A DNA stretch of 64,000 nt from Brevibacterium sp. CCUG 69071. Lineage in GTDB: Bacteria > Actinomycetota > Actinomycetes > Actinomycetales > Brevibacteriaceae. Both the position numbers and the translations under genes were made by a program. How positions within the stretch are numbered: position 1 is the first letter of the stretch; every line of letters starts with the position of its first letter. Shown here in pieces: positions 1 to 7,739 of this stretch. Location: NCBI RefSeq assembly GCF_021023135.1, contig NZ_PGFV01000009.1, positions 1-64,000 of the forward strand. The letters run 5' to 3'. Under the pieces are notes generated by a model that had not been told where the DNA came from, made no database searches, and saw only the letters and a list, made by a program, of their open reading frames with translations.

Positions 1-60
1 CTGACGGCGGCCCAGCACCCTCGCGCGAGGGTGCTGGGCCGCCGTCAGGTAGCAGTGGGG
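1..60. repeat. Hairpin repeat family, copy A (left arm cut by window edge)
   Basis: Positions 1-48 form a perfect 48-nt palindrome with no loop. It is followed by GTAGCAGTGGGG. The outer part (CTGACGG/CCGTCAG plus GTAGCAGTGGG) is shared with copies near 48,962 and 58,683, while the centre differs and stays palindromic. It lies just beyond the stop of the DinB-like gene, so it could act as a terminator or be a REP-like mobile repeat. Its left flank is outside the window. Confidence 0.8.
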
Positions 61-94
61 TGTTGTGAGAGGGGGTGGGGTGCCTGCTGGGTGG

Positions 95-703
95 TCAGCT
101 GGCCTGTTCGTCCCAGCCTTCGGGCGGCCAGGGCTCACCGTCGGCCTGGGCATTGAGCTGGTAGGCGATCGCACCGTCGATGGATTCGCGGATGATGTCG
201 GCGTGGCCGACATGACGGGCGATCTCCGTGTTCAGGTGAGCGAGGATCCACCGCACCGTCATCGCGAAGTCGGTGGGCATCCACGGGTTGTGCGGCATCG
301 GCACCTGAGTGCCGAGGTCGATGTCTTTCTCGGCGACCGCCTGCCGTGCCGCTTCGATCTGGTCCATCGCACGATCGAAGATGACCACCACCTCGGCGAT
401 GTCGAAATCGGGGAGTGTGGAGCCGTCGAACATTCCCTCGAGACCGATCTCCCGGTTCATCGCCGGATGATCCGAGAACTCGATCAGCCGGGCGGGGTCC
501 TTGACCTGCTGGATCCAGCCGTTGACGACCTGCGCGGAGTGGGTGATGAGCCCGGAGATGCTCAGGCCGCTGACCGTCGGCGTGCTGCGCGCCTGCTCAT
601 CGGTGAGTCCGAGGGCGGTGATCTTGAGCTGAGTGCACTGTTGGGTGAGGAAGCTGAAGGCGGCGTCGGCCTCGGTGGTGACCGAAGGGGCGAAGAAGGG
701 CAT
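95..703 (-). CDS. DinB-like (DUF664-type) protein
   Basis: This 202-residue protein resembles the DinB/DUF664 and mycothiol-dependent maleylpyruvate isomerase N-terminal fold. Members are four-helix bundles with a metal site; several act as thiol-dependent transferases, but the substrate here is unknown. Visible support is the amphipathic helical pattern and spaced histidines, including an N-terminal GLITHSAQVVNGW segment and a later ILAHLNTEIARHVGHADIIRE segment that is typical of the family. The start at 703 is chosen because CAGGAGAGATC precedes the ATG; the open frame continues upstream to 1603 but only as a shadow of the WYL gene. It diverges from the WYL regulator at 896, which may control it. 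Confidence 0.75.
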   Translation of the reverse strand: MPFFAPSVTTEADAAFSFLTQQCTQLKITALGLTDEQARSTPTVSGLSISGLITHSAQVVNGWIQQVKDPARLIEFSDHPAMNREIGLEGMFDGSTLPDFDIAEVVVIFDRAMDQIEAARQAVAEKDIDLGTQVPMPHNPWMPTDFAMTVRWILAHLNTEIARHVGHADIIRESIDGAIAYQLNAQADGEPWPPEGWDEQAS

Positions 704-802
704 GATCTCTCCTGTGTCTCTCGTGCGATGCGCTTGTCCCGCAGCACGGTGAGCTGCTGATCCGGTGTTCCGGTTGGCTGTTCCCAGCATCCACTCACTT
801 GA

Positions 803-817
803 GGACATATGATGTCC
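803..817. promoter_or_regulatory. Candidate operator palindrome between dinB-like and WYL genes
   Basis: GGACATATGATGTCC has perfect 6-bp arms (GGACAT/ATGTCC) around a 3-bp spacer. It sits in the 192-bp divergent region between the DinB-like gene and the WYL regulator, where an autoregulatory site is expected. The link to the regulator is inferred from position only. Confidence 0.5.
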
Positions 818-895
818 GCATTGGATGATCGAATGAAGACTCCCGAATATGGGATTGAAATAGGTGGAGAAGCCGGTCGAAGAGGAGGAATGACC

Positions 896-1900
896 ATGCA
901 CTCGGAGACCCGGCTTCTGTCCCTCCTCGGCATGTTCGCCTCGGGCCGCATCTTTTCGGCCGCTGAGCTGGCCGAACGCTTCGATGTGACTCCGCGGACC
1001 ATTCGCCGCGACATCGCCTCCCTGCGTGAAATCGGCTATGTCATCGGTTCGGTTCCCGGCACCGAGGGCGGCTACCGTGCCGAGTCCCGAACGGTGCTGC
1101 CGCCGCTGCAGCTCGAGTCCGGGGAGGCATTGTCGACCGCGGTCGGCCTCGCCCTCCTGCGCGGGGCTGGGCTGAGCACCGCGAACGCGGATTCGGCCAC
1201 CGAGAAGCTGCGCGGGATGCTGCCTGCCGACATGCAGGCGACGGTGCGCGACATCGGCACCGCTGTCAGCGTCCTGCCTGGTCATGCCCCGGGAATCGAC
1301 CTCGGGGCGGTCATCGAGCTCGCCTCGGCGATCGCGTCCCGTGCAGTCGTGACCTTCGACCATCGGAAGGGCAGAGTACCCCGCGCCGAGGCGGCCGGAG
1401 CCGTGGACGCCCCGACGGACAAGGCGGCGCCTGACCGGCAGGAGACAGAGGGCCGGCGCGTCGAACCGGTCCGCCTCGTCGTCCTCGGCGCCCATTGGTA
1501 TCTCTACGCCTGGGATCTCGACCGGGCCGACTGGCGGTCGTTCCGACTCGATCGGATGAGCGCCGTCCACGCCACGACGTTCACCTTCGCCCACCGGCCC
1601 CATCCCGACGCCGAGGCGGCCGTGAGTTCCGCGGTGACCACCTCGGCGTATCGGCGCACCGTCGTCCTCCGGGCCCAGGTCACGGTCGAGGAGGCGAAAG
1701 ACTGGTTCCCGACGAGATCGGCGACGATCACCGAGGCGGCCGATGGCGTGCGTATCGAGTTCGGCGTCGATGATCTGCGGTGGGCGGCCGTGATGGCCAC
1801 GGCCACTCCCGGAGACGTGGAAGTCATCGAGCCGGCCGAACTGCGCGAAGAGCTGAGGACGCTCGGCGAACGGGCGCGGCGAGTCGCCGAGAAGGGTTGA
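896..1900 (+). CDS. WYL-domain HTH transcriptional regulator (YafY type)
   Basis: A 334-residue regulator. The N-terminus is a DeoR/HTH_11-type winged helix (residues about 5-55, with AAELAERFDVTPRTIRRDI as the recognition region). The C-terminal half has the WYL sandwich, with a divergent signature around APHWYLYAWD-type residues (GAHWYLYAWDLDRADWRSFRLDRM) near residue 200. WYL domains bind small ligands or nucleic acids. A low-complexity insertion (PRAEAAGAVDAPTDKAAP) precedes the WYL core. ATG 896 is preferred over 809 and 890 because the Shine-Dalgarno GAGGAGGA ends 6 nt before it. It is divergent from the DinB-like gene, a common pairing for YafY-type regulators. Confidence 0.85.
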   Translation: MHSETRLLSLLGMFASGRIFSAAELAERFDVTPRTIRRDIASLREIGYVIGSVPGTEGGYRAESRTVLPPLQLESGEALSTAVGLALLRGAGLSTANADSATEKLRGMLPADMQATVRDIGTAVSVLPGHAPGIDLGAVIELASAIASRAVVTFDHRKGRVPRAEAAGAVDAPTDKAAPDRQETEGRRVEPVRLVVLGAHWYLYAWDLDRADWRSFRLDRMSAVHATTFTFAHRPHPDAEAAVSSAVTTSAYRRTVVLRAQVTVEEAKDWFPTRSATITEAADGVRIEFGVDDLRWAAVMATATPGDVEVIEPAELREELRTLGERARRVAEKG

Positions 1901-1968
1901 GACCTGCCGGGAATCGACGCGATCACACTCGGAGTGAACCCCGAATGAATGTTTCGCCTGCTTGTCAA

Positions 1969-1974
1969 TATACT
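1969..1974 (+). promoter_or_regulatory. -10-like hexamer TATACT before the usp gene
   Basis: TATACT ends exactly 7 nt before ATG 1982, which would place transcription start at the start codon (leaderless). No convincing -35 was seen. Six other genes in the window show the same spacing. Confidence 0.4.
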
Positions 1975-1981
1975 GGGAGCC

Positions 1982-2371
1982 ATGACGATTCTCATTGGCT
2001 ACCTTCCTGCTCCCGAGGGCGAGGCGGCTCTGCGGGCTGGATTCGCGGAAGCCAAGCTGCGCTCAAGCAACGCCGTTGTGATCAACTCACAGCGACGAGG
2101 TGCCAGCGGATCCCCCACGGAGATCGGCGAGGATGAGATCGAGCGGATCGTCGCTCTGGGCAAGGAGTCCGACGTCGAGGTGGAGGTGCTCCAGCCCGAT
2201 CACGAGGATGACCTACCCGGCACCCTCAACGACCTCGCCATCGAGTACTCGGCGCAGCTCATCGTCATCGGACTGCGCAAGCGCTCGGCCATCGGCAAGT
2301 TCATCCTCGGTTCGCAGGCGCAGCGAATCCTGCTCGAGGCCGAAGTCCCGGTCCTCACCGCCAAGGCCTGA
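1982..2371 (+). CDS. Universal stress protein, UspA family
   Basis: A single Usp domain of 129 residues. It begins MTILIGYLPAPEG, the usual first strand, and ends with a GLRKRSAIGKFILGSQAQRIL segment that matches the Usp nucleotide-binding loop (G-x-x-G then GS/GT) followed by a PVLT C-terminal strand. ATP-binding Usp proteins act in the cytoplasm during starvation or stress. An upstream ATG at 1949 is in frame, but the family start favours 1982. It is convergent with the dehydrogenase at 2404, separated by 32 bp. Confidence 0.85.
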   Translation: MTILIGYLPAPEGEAALRAGFAEAKLRSSNAVVINSQRRGASGSPTEIGEDEIERIVALGKESDVEVEVLQPDHEDDLPGTLNDLAIEYSAQLIVIGLRKRSAIGKFILGSQAQRILLEAEVPVLTAKA

Positions 2372-2403
2372 GCCTCAGCTCCGGCGAGAGACTGCCCGGC
2401 GAC

Positions 2404-5400
2404 TCATCTCACCGGCTCAAGTCCCCAGCCCCAGGCGAGCAGCTCGGCCAAAGACACTCCCTGAGAGTCACTGAGGTCGGCGATCTGCGTCCGACACGAA
2501 TACCCGTCAGCAAGCACGACCTGGAGCGCAGAATCGCGGTCGCCTGCAGAATCGCGGCCGTCTGCACCACCGCCCCCGTCCGCAGAATCGCCTCTGTCAG
2601 CAGAGCCTCCGCCGCCCTCCGCAACACGGGCCCTGGTCACGCTCTCACGTTCGCGCAGCGCCGGCAGCAGGGCCACCTCGGCGACGGCGACCGAGGTCTC
2701 ATAGTGCCCTGCTTCGACCCCGAAGTTCCCGGCCAGGCCGCAGCAGCCGCCGAGGAACCGGGAGTCCGCACCGGCCCTGGCCAGCAGTTCCTTGTCCGCT
2801 GCAACCCCGAAGATCGCCGACTGGTGACAGTGCGGCTGCACGAGCGCCTCGACCCCGTCCAGCGACGGCAGCTCGGCACCGATGCTCAGCAGATACTGCG
2901 CCAAGGTCTGCACCCGATCCGCCACCCGCGCCGAGGCGGCATCCGCGAGAAGCTTGCGCGAATCGTCCTTGAGCGTGGCCAGACACGAGGGTTCGACCCC
3001 GAGGATCGGCACATCCCCGGTGGCATCGAGGGCTGAGATCGTCGCCCCCAGATTCGCCCGAGCCGCGTCGAGCTGGCCGGTCGAGATCAACGGCAGACCA
3101 CAGCAGACGGTCTGCTCGACGACGCGCACCCTCACCCCGGCACGCTCGAGCACGGCCACCGCGGCCGCGAGGATCCGCGGGGCGAAATGATTCGACCAGG
3201 AATCCGCGAACAGGATCACCTCACGAACCGGGCTCGGTCGACTTCCGCCGAGGCGGGCCTCGTCCGACCGCCCGACCGCAGCTCCACACCCGGTGCCCGA
3301 AGACCCCGCACCCGCCTCGGTGGCGGTGTTCCACCACTTCCGGAAGGTCGTCGACGCGAACTGCGGAATCGACCGGCGAACGTCGATGCCGGCGATCCGC
3401 TTCGCCACGGTCGTCAGCCCCGGCAGCCCCGAAAGTCGGTTGACCAGGGGCGCGACCGGGGTCGTCAGCCGTGCGAGCTGGGGCAGGAACCCGAGGGCAT
3501 AGTGCTTGAGCGGACGCAGCCTGCCCTTGTACGACTGGTGGAGGACCTCGGCCTTGTAGGTGGCCATGTCCGTGCCCGTCGGACACTCGGTCCCGCAGGC
3601 CTTGCACGACAGGCAGAGGTCGAGCGCCTCGGCGACCTCGGGGGAGTCCCACCGCGGCTCGAGCAGATCGCCCGAGAGCATCTCCTGGAGCACCCGCGCC
3701 CTTCCCCGAGTCGAATGCCGCTCATCCCGAGTGGCCTGAAAGGACGGACACATGGTGCCGCCGCTGCCGGCCGAATCCGCGCGGCATTTGCCGACCCCGG
3801 TACAGCGATGCACCGCGGAGGCGAAGCCGTCGGCCTCACCCTGATAGGCCATGGCGAGCTCGCCCGGCAGCACCTCCCGCAGGGGCAGCTGAGTGAGGCG
3901 AAGCGATTCGTCGAAGCCGTCGGGGTCGACGATGACCCCTGGGTTGAGCAGATGCTGCGGATCGAAGAGGTCCTTGACCTGGGAAAACAGTTCGAGCACC
4001 GCGGGCGGGTACATCAGCCGCAGCAGCTCGGAACGCGCCCTCCCGTCCCCGTGCTCACCGGAGACCGACCCGCCGTAGTGGGCGACGAGCTTCGTGGCTG
4101 CGACCATGAAATCGCGCATCAGCTGCCGCCCGTTCGGGTCCTCGAGCGGAAAGTCGACGCGCATGTGCAGGCACCCATCCCCGAAGTGCCCGTAGGGAAT
4201 CCCCCACAGCCCGTGCGCGTCCAGCAGCTCCATGAGGTCACGGAGATAGTCGCCGAGGCGTTCGACCGGAACCGCCGAATCCTCCCACCCGGCGTGGGCG
4301 TCGCGCCCGTCCGGGGTGCGTGAGACCAGGCCGGCCCCGTCGGCGCGGATCGCCCACACCTCCGCGGCCGCTGCCCGGTCGAGGACCGCGGAGTCGAGCG
4401 ATTTCGACTCCGTGATCAGCCGGTTCGTCTCTGCGGTCAGGTGGACCTCGTCCTCCCCGGTGAGTTCGACGACGAGCCACCCGGCGCCCTCGGGCAGGCC
4501 CGGGGCCGCCTCGGCGCCCTTGGTCTCGATGACCCGATTGAGCATGCGGGCGTCGAGTCCCTCGCAGGCGGCGACGGGGAAGTCCCCCAGCAGCGGGGCA
4601 TCGTGGGCGGCTGCCACCATGTCCTCATAGCCGAGCACCACCGCTGAGGTGAAGGCGGGGTTCTGGACCAGGCGCATCTTCGCGGCGAGGACGATTCCCC
4701 AGGTGCCCTCGGTCCCGGCGAAGGCGCGGCGGAGGTCGAAGCCGTTCTCCGGCAGGAGGGACTCGAGACCGTATCCGGAGACCTGACGGGAGAAGGTGCC
4801 GAAGTTCGTGCGGATCGTGCCGAGGTGCTCGGCGACGAGTTCGTGCAGACGCGGGAAGGTCTCGGTGCAGTCGCCCTCATCGAGAGTGACCACGGTGCCG
4901 TCGATGAGCATGACGGTGAGCGCCAGGATGTTGTCGCCGGTGCGTCCGTAGCCGAGCGCGCGAGGACCGCAGGCATTGTTGCCGATCATGCCGCCGATGG
5001 TGCACCGGGTGTGGGTCGAAGGATCCGGACCGAACCGCAGGCCATGGGGTGCGGCCTGCGCCTGCAGGTGCGCATGGACGCACCCGGGCTGGACCCAGGC
5101 GGAGCCTTCGACCGGGTCGAGGTCGAGGACGCGATTCATATGGCGGGAGAAGTCGAGGATGATGCCGGTGCCGATCGCATTGCCGGCGATCGAGGTCCCG
5201 GCACCGCGGCCGGTGACGGGAATGCCGTGGCGACGAGCGACGGCCAGAGTGCGGGCGACATCGGCCTCGTCATGGGGGAAGACGATGGCCTCGGGGACGA
5301 GCCGGAACAGCGATGCGTCTGAGGAGTAGGCGGCCCTGTCGGTATCGGCGAGGCTGAAGTCGCTGATCCCGACGGCCGAGAACTCCTCGTCGAGTCGAAC

Positions 5401-5439
5401 CTCGGAACGTGCTGCTGTTGCAGGCTGCAGTGCGGTCAT
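2404..5439 (-). CDS. FAD-linked D-2-hydroxyacid dehydrogenase with Fe-S domain (YdiJ-like)
   Basis: A 1011-residue multidomain oxidoreductase, matching the length and order of E. coli YdiJ, a D-2-hydroxyglutarate dehydrogenase. Residues about 45-270 are the PCMH-type FAD-binding domain (GRGAGTSIAGNAIG, GMIGNNACGPRALGYGRTGDN). The FAD-oxidase C domain follows, with HFGDGCLHMR and SVSGEHGDGRARSELL near residues 410-480. Two cysteine clusters lie near 545-570 (CTGVGKC) and 608-622 (LCLSCKACGTECP), then a CCG-type domain (QTVCCGLPLIS, QPHCHQSAIFG, GGCCGLAGNFG). The extreme C-terminus carries a hexapeptide low-complexity insertion. The start MTALQ at 5439 lacks a strong Shine-Dalgarno; a GTG at 5463 is the alternative. 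Confidence 0.85.
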   Translation of the reverse strand: MTALQPATAARSEVRLDEEFSAVGISDFSLADTDRAAYSSDASLFRLVPEAIVFPHDEADVARTLAVARRHGIPVTGRGAGTSIAGNAIGTGIILDFSRHMNRVLDLDPVEGSAWVQPGCVHAHLQAQAAPHGLRFGPDPSTHTRCTIGGMIGNNACGPRALGYGRTGDNILALTVMLIDGTVVTLDEGDCTETFPRLHELVAEHLGTIRTNFGTFSRQVSGYGLESLLPENGFDLRRAFAGTEGTWGIVLAAKMRLVQNPAFTSAVVLGYEDMVAAAHDAPLLGDFPVAACEGLDARMLNRVIETKGAEAAPGLPEGAGWLVVELTGEDEVHLTAETNRLITESKSLDSAVLDRAAAAEVWAIRADGAGLVSRTPDGRDAHAGWEDSAVPVERLGDYLRDLMELLDAHGLWGIPYGHFGDGCLHMRVDFPLEDPNGRQLMRDFMVAATKLVAHYGGSVSGEHGDGRARSELLRLMYPPAVLELFSQVKDLFDPQHLLNPGVIVDPDGFDESLRLTQLPLREVLPGELAMAYQGEADGFASAVHRCTGVGKCRADSAGSGGTMCPSFQATRDERHSTRGRARVLQEMLSGDLLEPRWDSPEVAEALDLCLSCKACGTECPTGTDMATYKAEVLHQSYKGRLRPLKHYALGFLPQLARLTTPVAPLVNRLSGLPGLTTVAKRIAGIDVRRSIPQFASTTFRKWWNTATEAGAGSSGTGCGAAVGRSDEARLGGSRPSPVREVILFADSWSNHFAPRILAAAVAVLERAGVRVRVVEQTVCCGLPLISTGQLDAARANLGATISALDATGDVPILGVEPSCLATLKDDSRKLLADAASARVADRVQTLAQYLLSIGAELPSLDGVEALVQPHCHQSAIFGVAADKELLARAGADSRFLGGCCGLAGNFGVEAGHYETSVAVAEVALLPALRERESVTRARVAEGGGGSADRGDSADGGGGADGRDSAGDRDSALQVVLADGYSCRTQIADLSDSQGVSLAELLAWGWGLEPVR
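2528..2617. repeat. 18-bp minisatellite in the dehydrogenase C-terminus, 5 units
   Basis: Five consecutive 18-bp units begin with GCAGAATCGCGG or variants at 2528, 2546, 2564, 2582 and 2600. On the minus strand they encode the hexapeptides SADRGD, SADGGG, GADGRD and SAGDRD, ending in SALQVV. The insertion is not expected in the YdiJ family. Confidence 0.8.
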
Positions 5440-5631
5440 ACTCGCATTCTGCCACCCGCGCACCCGCCGCGGTACGTTATCGTTTCGTTATAAATAGACG
5501 CTGAATCTCCCAGGATGAAGCCACTGGTTCCATGATCCGAGAATTCTTGGCGGATTGTCATATTCGTGGTATTTAATTGGACTACATCATTTTGTGGCGT
5601 CCGGCCACATGCGAATGCAGGGGAAGAAACC

Positions 5632-5886
5632 ATGTCGCGTCGTGCTCGTGAATTGACAGTTGATCAGACGGCATTAGTCGGTGCCGTTCGAAAGGTTTCC
5701 CGACAGCGGGCCAAAATCAACACCGACTACGTGATGGCGATTCTGCGCGCCCGCGAGGAGGGGGCGACCTTCGGTGCGATCGCTGAGGCTGCCGGCACCT
5801 CTTCGCAGGCCGTGCAGGAGATCGTGCGCAGGCACGGTCCCGTCCGCCGACCGGAGAAGGCGCAGGCGGCCGCAGAGTCCGCATAA
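5632..5886 (+). CDS. Small HTH protein of unknown function
   Basis: An 84-residue basic protein with one predicted helix-turn-helix near residues 30-70 (LRAREEGATFGAIAEAAGTSSQAVQEIVRRH), similar in pattern to sigma-region-4 or AsnC-type helices. I do not recognise a named family. ATG 5632 is chosen because CAGGGGAAG precedes it by a good distance; the longer frame from 5566 has no such site. It stands alone between two genes and is followed by a hairpin at 5901, so it is probably monocistronic. It could be a small DNA-binding protein or an antitoxin-like remnant. Confidence 0.6.
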   Translation: MSRRARELTVDQTALVGAVRKVSRQRAKINTDYVMAILRAREEGATFGAIAEAAGTSSQAVQEIVRRHGPVRRPEKAQAAAESA

Positions 5887-5900
5887 TCCCGAGAGCTCAG

Positions 5901-5936
5901 GGGATCCCTCGGTCACGGGCGACCGGTCGGGGATCC
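5901..5936 (+). terminator. Hairpin after the small HTH gene
   Basis: GGATCCC at 5902-5908 pairs with GGGATCC at 5930-5936, with an inner GGTC/GACC pairing, 15 nt after the HTH stop. There is no T-run, so this may be a weak or factor-assisted terminator. Confidence 0.45.
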
Positions 5937-6310
5937 TCCGAGAGGTGCGATTCGGGTCGGTGGTCCGCAGACGATGCGGACCGCCGATTCCTGCTTCCCC
6001 GCGCCTTCGGGCCGGCTACCGACCGGTAGCCGGGTTGCCGGGCTTCGTCACCGTTGCATAACAAGATCGCTTTATTGTGGAATCTGCCGCCGAGGCGTGC
6101 ATACTCGGTCGGAATATTGACGCCGAATCTGTTTTATCCGCAGCTTGGACCACTGGTATAGCAATTCTGAGCTGCTTGTCCCATTCTCGCCGTACGGCAA
6201 TTGCGGAAATGATGAAACGAACCTGTCGTGTTCGGGCTCCGATCGGCCACAGATCCGCGCCGGGAGGGGATTAGATGCAAGAAGTACATACTCGGCCCTG
6301 TATTGCAGTG

Positions 6311-6341
6311 TTGTTACACGGGCGACGGCGCCGTTTAGAGT
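6311..6341 (+). promoter_or_regulatory. Putative promoter of the IMPase-like gene
   Basis: TTGTTA (6311-6316) or TTACAC (6314-6319) could be the -35, with TAGAGT (6336-6341) as -10. The -10 ends 7 nt before ATG 6349, so the transcript may be leaderless. No Shine-Dalgarno is visible before the ATG. Confidence 0.5.
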
Positions 6342-6348
6342 GGTCGGT

Positions 6349-7338
6349 ATGAGCGCACAGCCCGAACAACTTCCGCCTGAGATCGCCGACCACCCCCTGA
6401 TCCTCATCGCCTCCGATCTCTCGGCCATTGCCTGGGAGCAGATGCTTGCGTGGCGGGGGCGGCTTGGGTCGAGACTGGACGCCTCGGTCGTCGACACCAA
6501 GACCTCGCCGAACGATCTCGTGACACTCGCGGATGCTGAGATCGAATCCCTCGTTCGCGGATATCTCGCCGCGGTCCGACCCGATGACCTCATGGTCGGC
6601 GAGGAGGGCGCCCCGGCCATCGACCCGGTGGAGTTCTTCCCGCTCGAGTTCCTACGGGGCCTCAACTGCTTCGACGCTGCTGCCGGGTGGCTGCGGGATC
6701 CGGCAGCAGGCTCGGCGGACCGCGGCGGTGCGTCCTCGCGTTTCGAGTGGCACGTCGACCCGATCGACGGGACCGTCAACTATGTCCGCAACATCGAGCA
6801 CTACGCGTTCTCGGTCGGAGTCTGCGAGGCCGGAGCCGCATCCGTGGGGGAGGGGCCCTGGTGCATCGGCCTCGTCGCCTCTCCTGGGCTCAACGTCACA
6901 TGGTCGGCAGTGGCCGGACTCGGCGCCTATCGGATTTCGGGACGAATGGCCGCCCGGACCGCAGACGACAGCCGTCCAACATCTGAGATTCCCGCAAGGC
7001 GGCTGCGTGGCACACCGTCAGGTCTGTCCGGTCGCCTGCTCGCCACCGGCTTCGCCTACACCGGCGACAACCGGGACCCGCAGCTGGCCAAACTCAACTC
7101 CCTGATGACCGGCTACGACGACATCCGTCGCTGCGGTTCGGCCGCCATTGATCTGTGCATGATCGCCGAAGGTAAGGTCAACAGCTACGCCGAACGCGGG
7201 CTCGGAATCTACGACTATGCAGGTGGGGCGCTCATTGCCGAGGAATCCGGTGCTCAAGTTCGCCGTGGCGGCGCAGGCGGGCCGACGGCGGCCGCGACCG
7301 ATTCCGCTGAGGTCGAGCGCCTGATCGCCACCATCTGA
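6349..7338 (+). CDS. Inositol monophosphatase family protein
   Basis: A 329-residue member of the Mg2+-dependent IMPase/CysQ/FBPase phosphatase superfamily, which hydrolyses small phosphate esters in the cytoplasm. Metal-binding motifs are visible: GEEG near residues 83-86 and DPIDGTVNY near 137-145, with a C-terminal YDYAGGALIAEESGA segment near 288-302 where the second conserved Asp is expected (its usual W-D-x-A-A is changed to Y-D-Y-A-G). Inserts around residues 112-130 (AAGSADRGGASS) and 200-225 are longer than usual. The substrate could be inositol phosphate, histidinol phosphate or PAP; sequence alone does not decide. Its 3' end overlaps antisense with a truncated membrane-protein frame. 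Confidence 0.8.
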   Translation: MSAQPEQLPPEIADHPLILIASDLSAIAWEQMLAWRGRLGSRLDASVVDTKTSPNDLVTLADAEIESLVRGYLAAVRPDDLMVGEEGAPAIDPVEFFPLEFLRGLNCFDAAAGWLRDPAAGSADRGGASSRFEWHVDPIDGTVNYVRNIEHYAFSVGVCEAGAASVGEGPWCIGLVASPGLNVTWSAVAGLGAYRISGRMAARTADDSRPTSEIPARRLRGTPSGLSGRLLATGFAYTGDNRDPQLAKLNSLMTGYDDIRRCGSAAIDLCMIAEGKVNSYAERGLGIYDYAGGALIAEESGAQVRRGGAGGPTAAATDSAEVERLIATI

Positions 7339-7626
7339 CCGCCCACCGCGGGATGCGCGAGGCCGCTTCCGCGTCGCCGCACCGACGCCGTCCTTGAGCA
7401 CCGACCACAGCAGGATCACGGCGATGACGATCTCGACCCAGTTCATGGCGGTGAAGACGAGCCGACCGATGCCCAACCCCAAGGGGATCGTGATCCCCGG
7501 GGCCTGGAACTTCAAGGGTGCCTCGATGAGCGAGATGCCGATGATCAACCCGAGCCACACGGCAGGGAGGACAACTCGTGCACCGGCGACGAGCCGGGTG
7601 TCTTGGGTGCTGATGACATTGGCCAT
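7018..7626 (-). pseudogene. Truncated small membrane protein, 3' half out of frame
   Basis: The first ~85 residues look like a real integral membrane protein: MANVISTQDTRLVAGARV, then hydrophobic segments near residues 17-35 and 55-78 (FTAMNWVEIVIAVILLWSVL). Downstream of about residue 85 the frame becomes Arg/Gly-rich and simply shadows the phosphatase gene on the other strand. I infer that the original C-terminal membrane helices were lost by deletion or frameshift and the frame now runs into the neighbour. The true coding remnant is probably about 7360-7626. It could instead be an intact two-helix protein with an accidental tail. Confidence 0.45.
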
Positions 7627-7726
7627 ACCTCGGATTCCACTCCCGGTAGAAAGCGGGCAGACAGCGGGCAGATAGTGGGTGGTGAAACACCCCTGAGCCG
7701 GGCCCCGCGCTCGCGAATCCGCGCCC

Positions 7727-7732
7727 TAGACT
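7727..7732 (+). promoter_or_regulatory. -10-like TAGACT before the amidohydrolase
   Basis: TAGACT ends 7 nt before ATG 7740, consistent with a leaderless transcript. No -35 with good match was found. Confidence 0.45.
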
Positions 7733-7739
7733 GGTGATC

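Larger units (their letters stand above)
5887..6348. other. 462-bp gene-poor stretch
   Basis: Apart from the hairpin at 5901-5936 and the promoter-like sequence at 6311-6341, I see no supported gene. Positions about 6055-6250 are visibly richer in A+T than the neighbours. The open frame running through from 6145 is an upstream extension of the phosphatase frame without a start signal. Confidence 0.5.

Noticed and set aside
65-760. A 231-residue plus-strand frame at the left end
   Set aside because: Antisense shadow of the DinB-like gene, which has a good ribosome site and family motifs.
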